Shown: positions 63,808 to 64,000 of the stretch, piece after piece | How positions within the stretch are numbered: position 1 is the stretch's first letter | How the letters are laid out: each line of letters begins with the position of its first letter | DNA from: Astropecten irregularis | Lineage: Eukaryota > Echinodermata > Asteroidea > Paxillosida > Astropectinidae | Direction of reading: 5' to 3' | Assembly (NCBI GenBank): GCA_963971285.1 | Contig: OZ020245.1 | Location: 20,536,983-20,600,982 of the forward strand | Length of the DNA: 64,000 nucleotides | Program-made: the position numbers and the translations under genes | The notes under the pieces: generated by a model | What the model was told of the DNA's origin: nothing | Seen by the model: the letters and a program-made list of their open reading frames with translations, nothing else | Databases searched by the model: none

Positions 63808-64000
63808 GGGGTCGATTTCATAGAGCTGCTTAAGCACCAAAATTTGCTTAAGCTTCAAAAACCTTGGCAAATAAAATCAGTATGCCACCCAGAACTCTTT
63901 GTGAATATCATGCTTTATAGCGAACAATTGCCGAATGCAAGTCAAAAGCAGTAAACATTAAATACAAATTTGGTTGGAAATCTGGTTTGATCAAGGAAGA
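63808..64000. mobile_element. GCTTAAGCA foldback MITE, cut by the window end
   Basis: GGGGTCGATTTCATAGAGCT is followed by GCTTAAGCACCAAAATTTGC, the same subfamily as 26803-27051. The right arm is beyond the window. Confidence 0.75.

Larger units (their letters stand above)
47715..64000 (+). other. RAD51B intron 6, first 16.3 kb, no further RAD51B exon seen
   Basis: No open segment matching the human continuation (NQITTH, GNTWSH, AKSPLAPF) was found. The DNA holds MITEs, SINEs and an antisense lectin gene. Stretches 48780-49200, 49510-50160, 55180-56090, 57470-57840, 58920-59500, 59710-60650, 61440-62430 and 62580-63800 show neither a recognised gene nor a repeat family I could match. Confidence 0.6.

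Overview
This is a eukaryotic genomic window with no bacterial gene organisation. It carries the 3' three quarters of an LRPPRC gene on the + strand, the first six coding exons of RAD51B on the + strand, and a compact C-type lectin gene on the - strand lying inside a RAD51B intron. A short, likely real, small-protein gene lies between LRPPRC and RAD51B. Exon-by-exon similarity to the vertebrate proteins, AT-rich introns packed with short foldback repeats, an echinoid-style secreted C-type lectin and tRNA-derived SINEs point to a marine invertebrate deuterostome. An echinoderm, perhaps a sea star, is my best guess; the species is not determinable by eye.

Layout: 370-26776 holds 29 consecutive coding exons of LRPPRC in compatible phases. 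They encode 1098 residues ending in a TGA; the first part of the gene lies upstream of the window. 26777-33544 is repeat-rich intergenic DNA. 33545-33742 is a 65-codon ORF for a small basic, proline-rich protein starting Met-Gly-Cys-Cys. 33743-41064 is mostly transposon-derived. 41065-47714 holds RAD51B coding exons 1-6 (252 residues, with Walker A and Walker B). 47715-64000 is the 5' part of a RAD51B intron longer than 16 kb, with the lectin gene at 53217-53738.

The three recognised genes do not form a pathway: LRPPRC stabilises mitochondrial mRNAs, RAD51B acts in homologous recombination, and the lectin is secreted. What dominates the window is structure. More than fifteen families of short inverted-repeat (MITE or foldback) elements recur here, several starting within about 20 nt of LRPPRC splice donors. 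A tRNA-like cloverleaf sits inside an element with its own terminal inverted repeats. A perfect-register 35 x 19 bp minisatellite starts exactly at the GT of an LRPPRC splice donor, so that every unit repeats a donor-like and an acceptor-like motif. Exon boundaries, repeat boundaries and copy counts were read by eye; intron-exon junctions rest on phase consistency plus remembered human protein sequences, not on transcripts.
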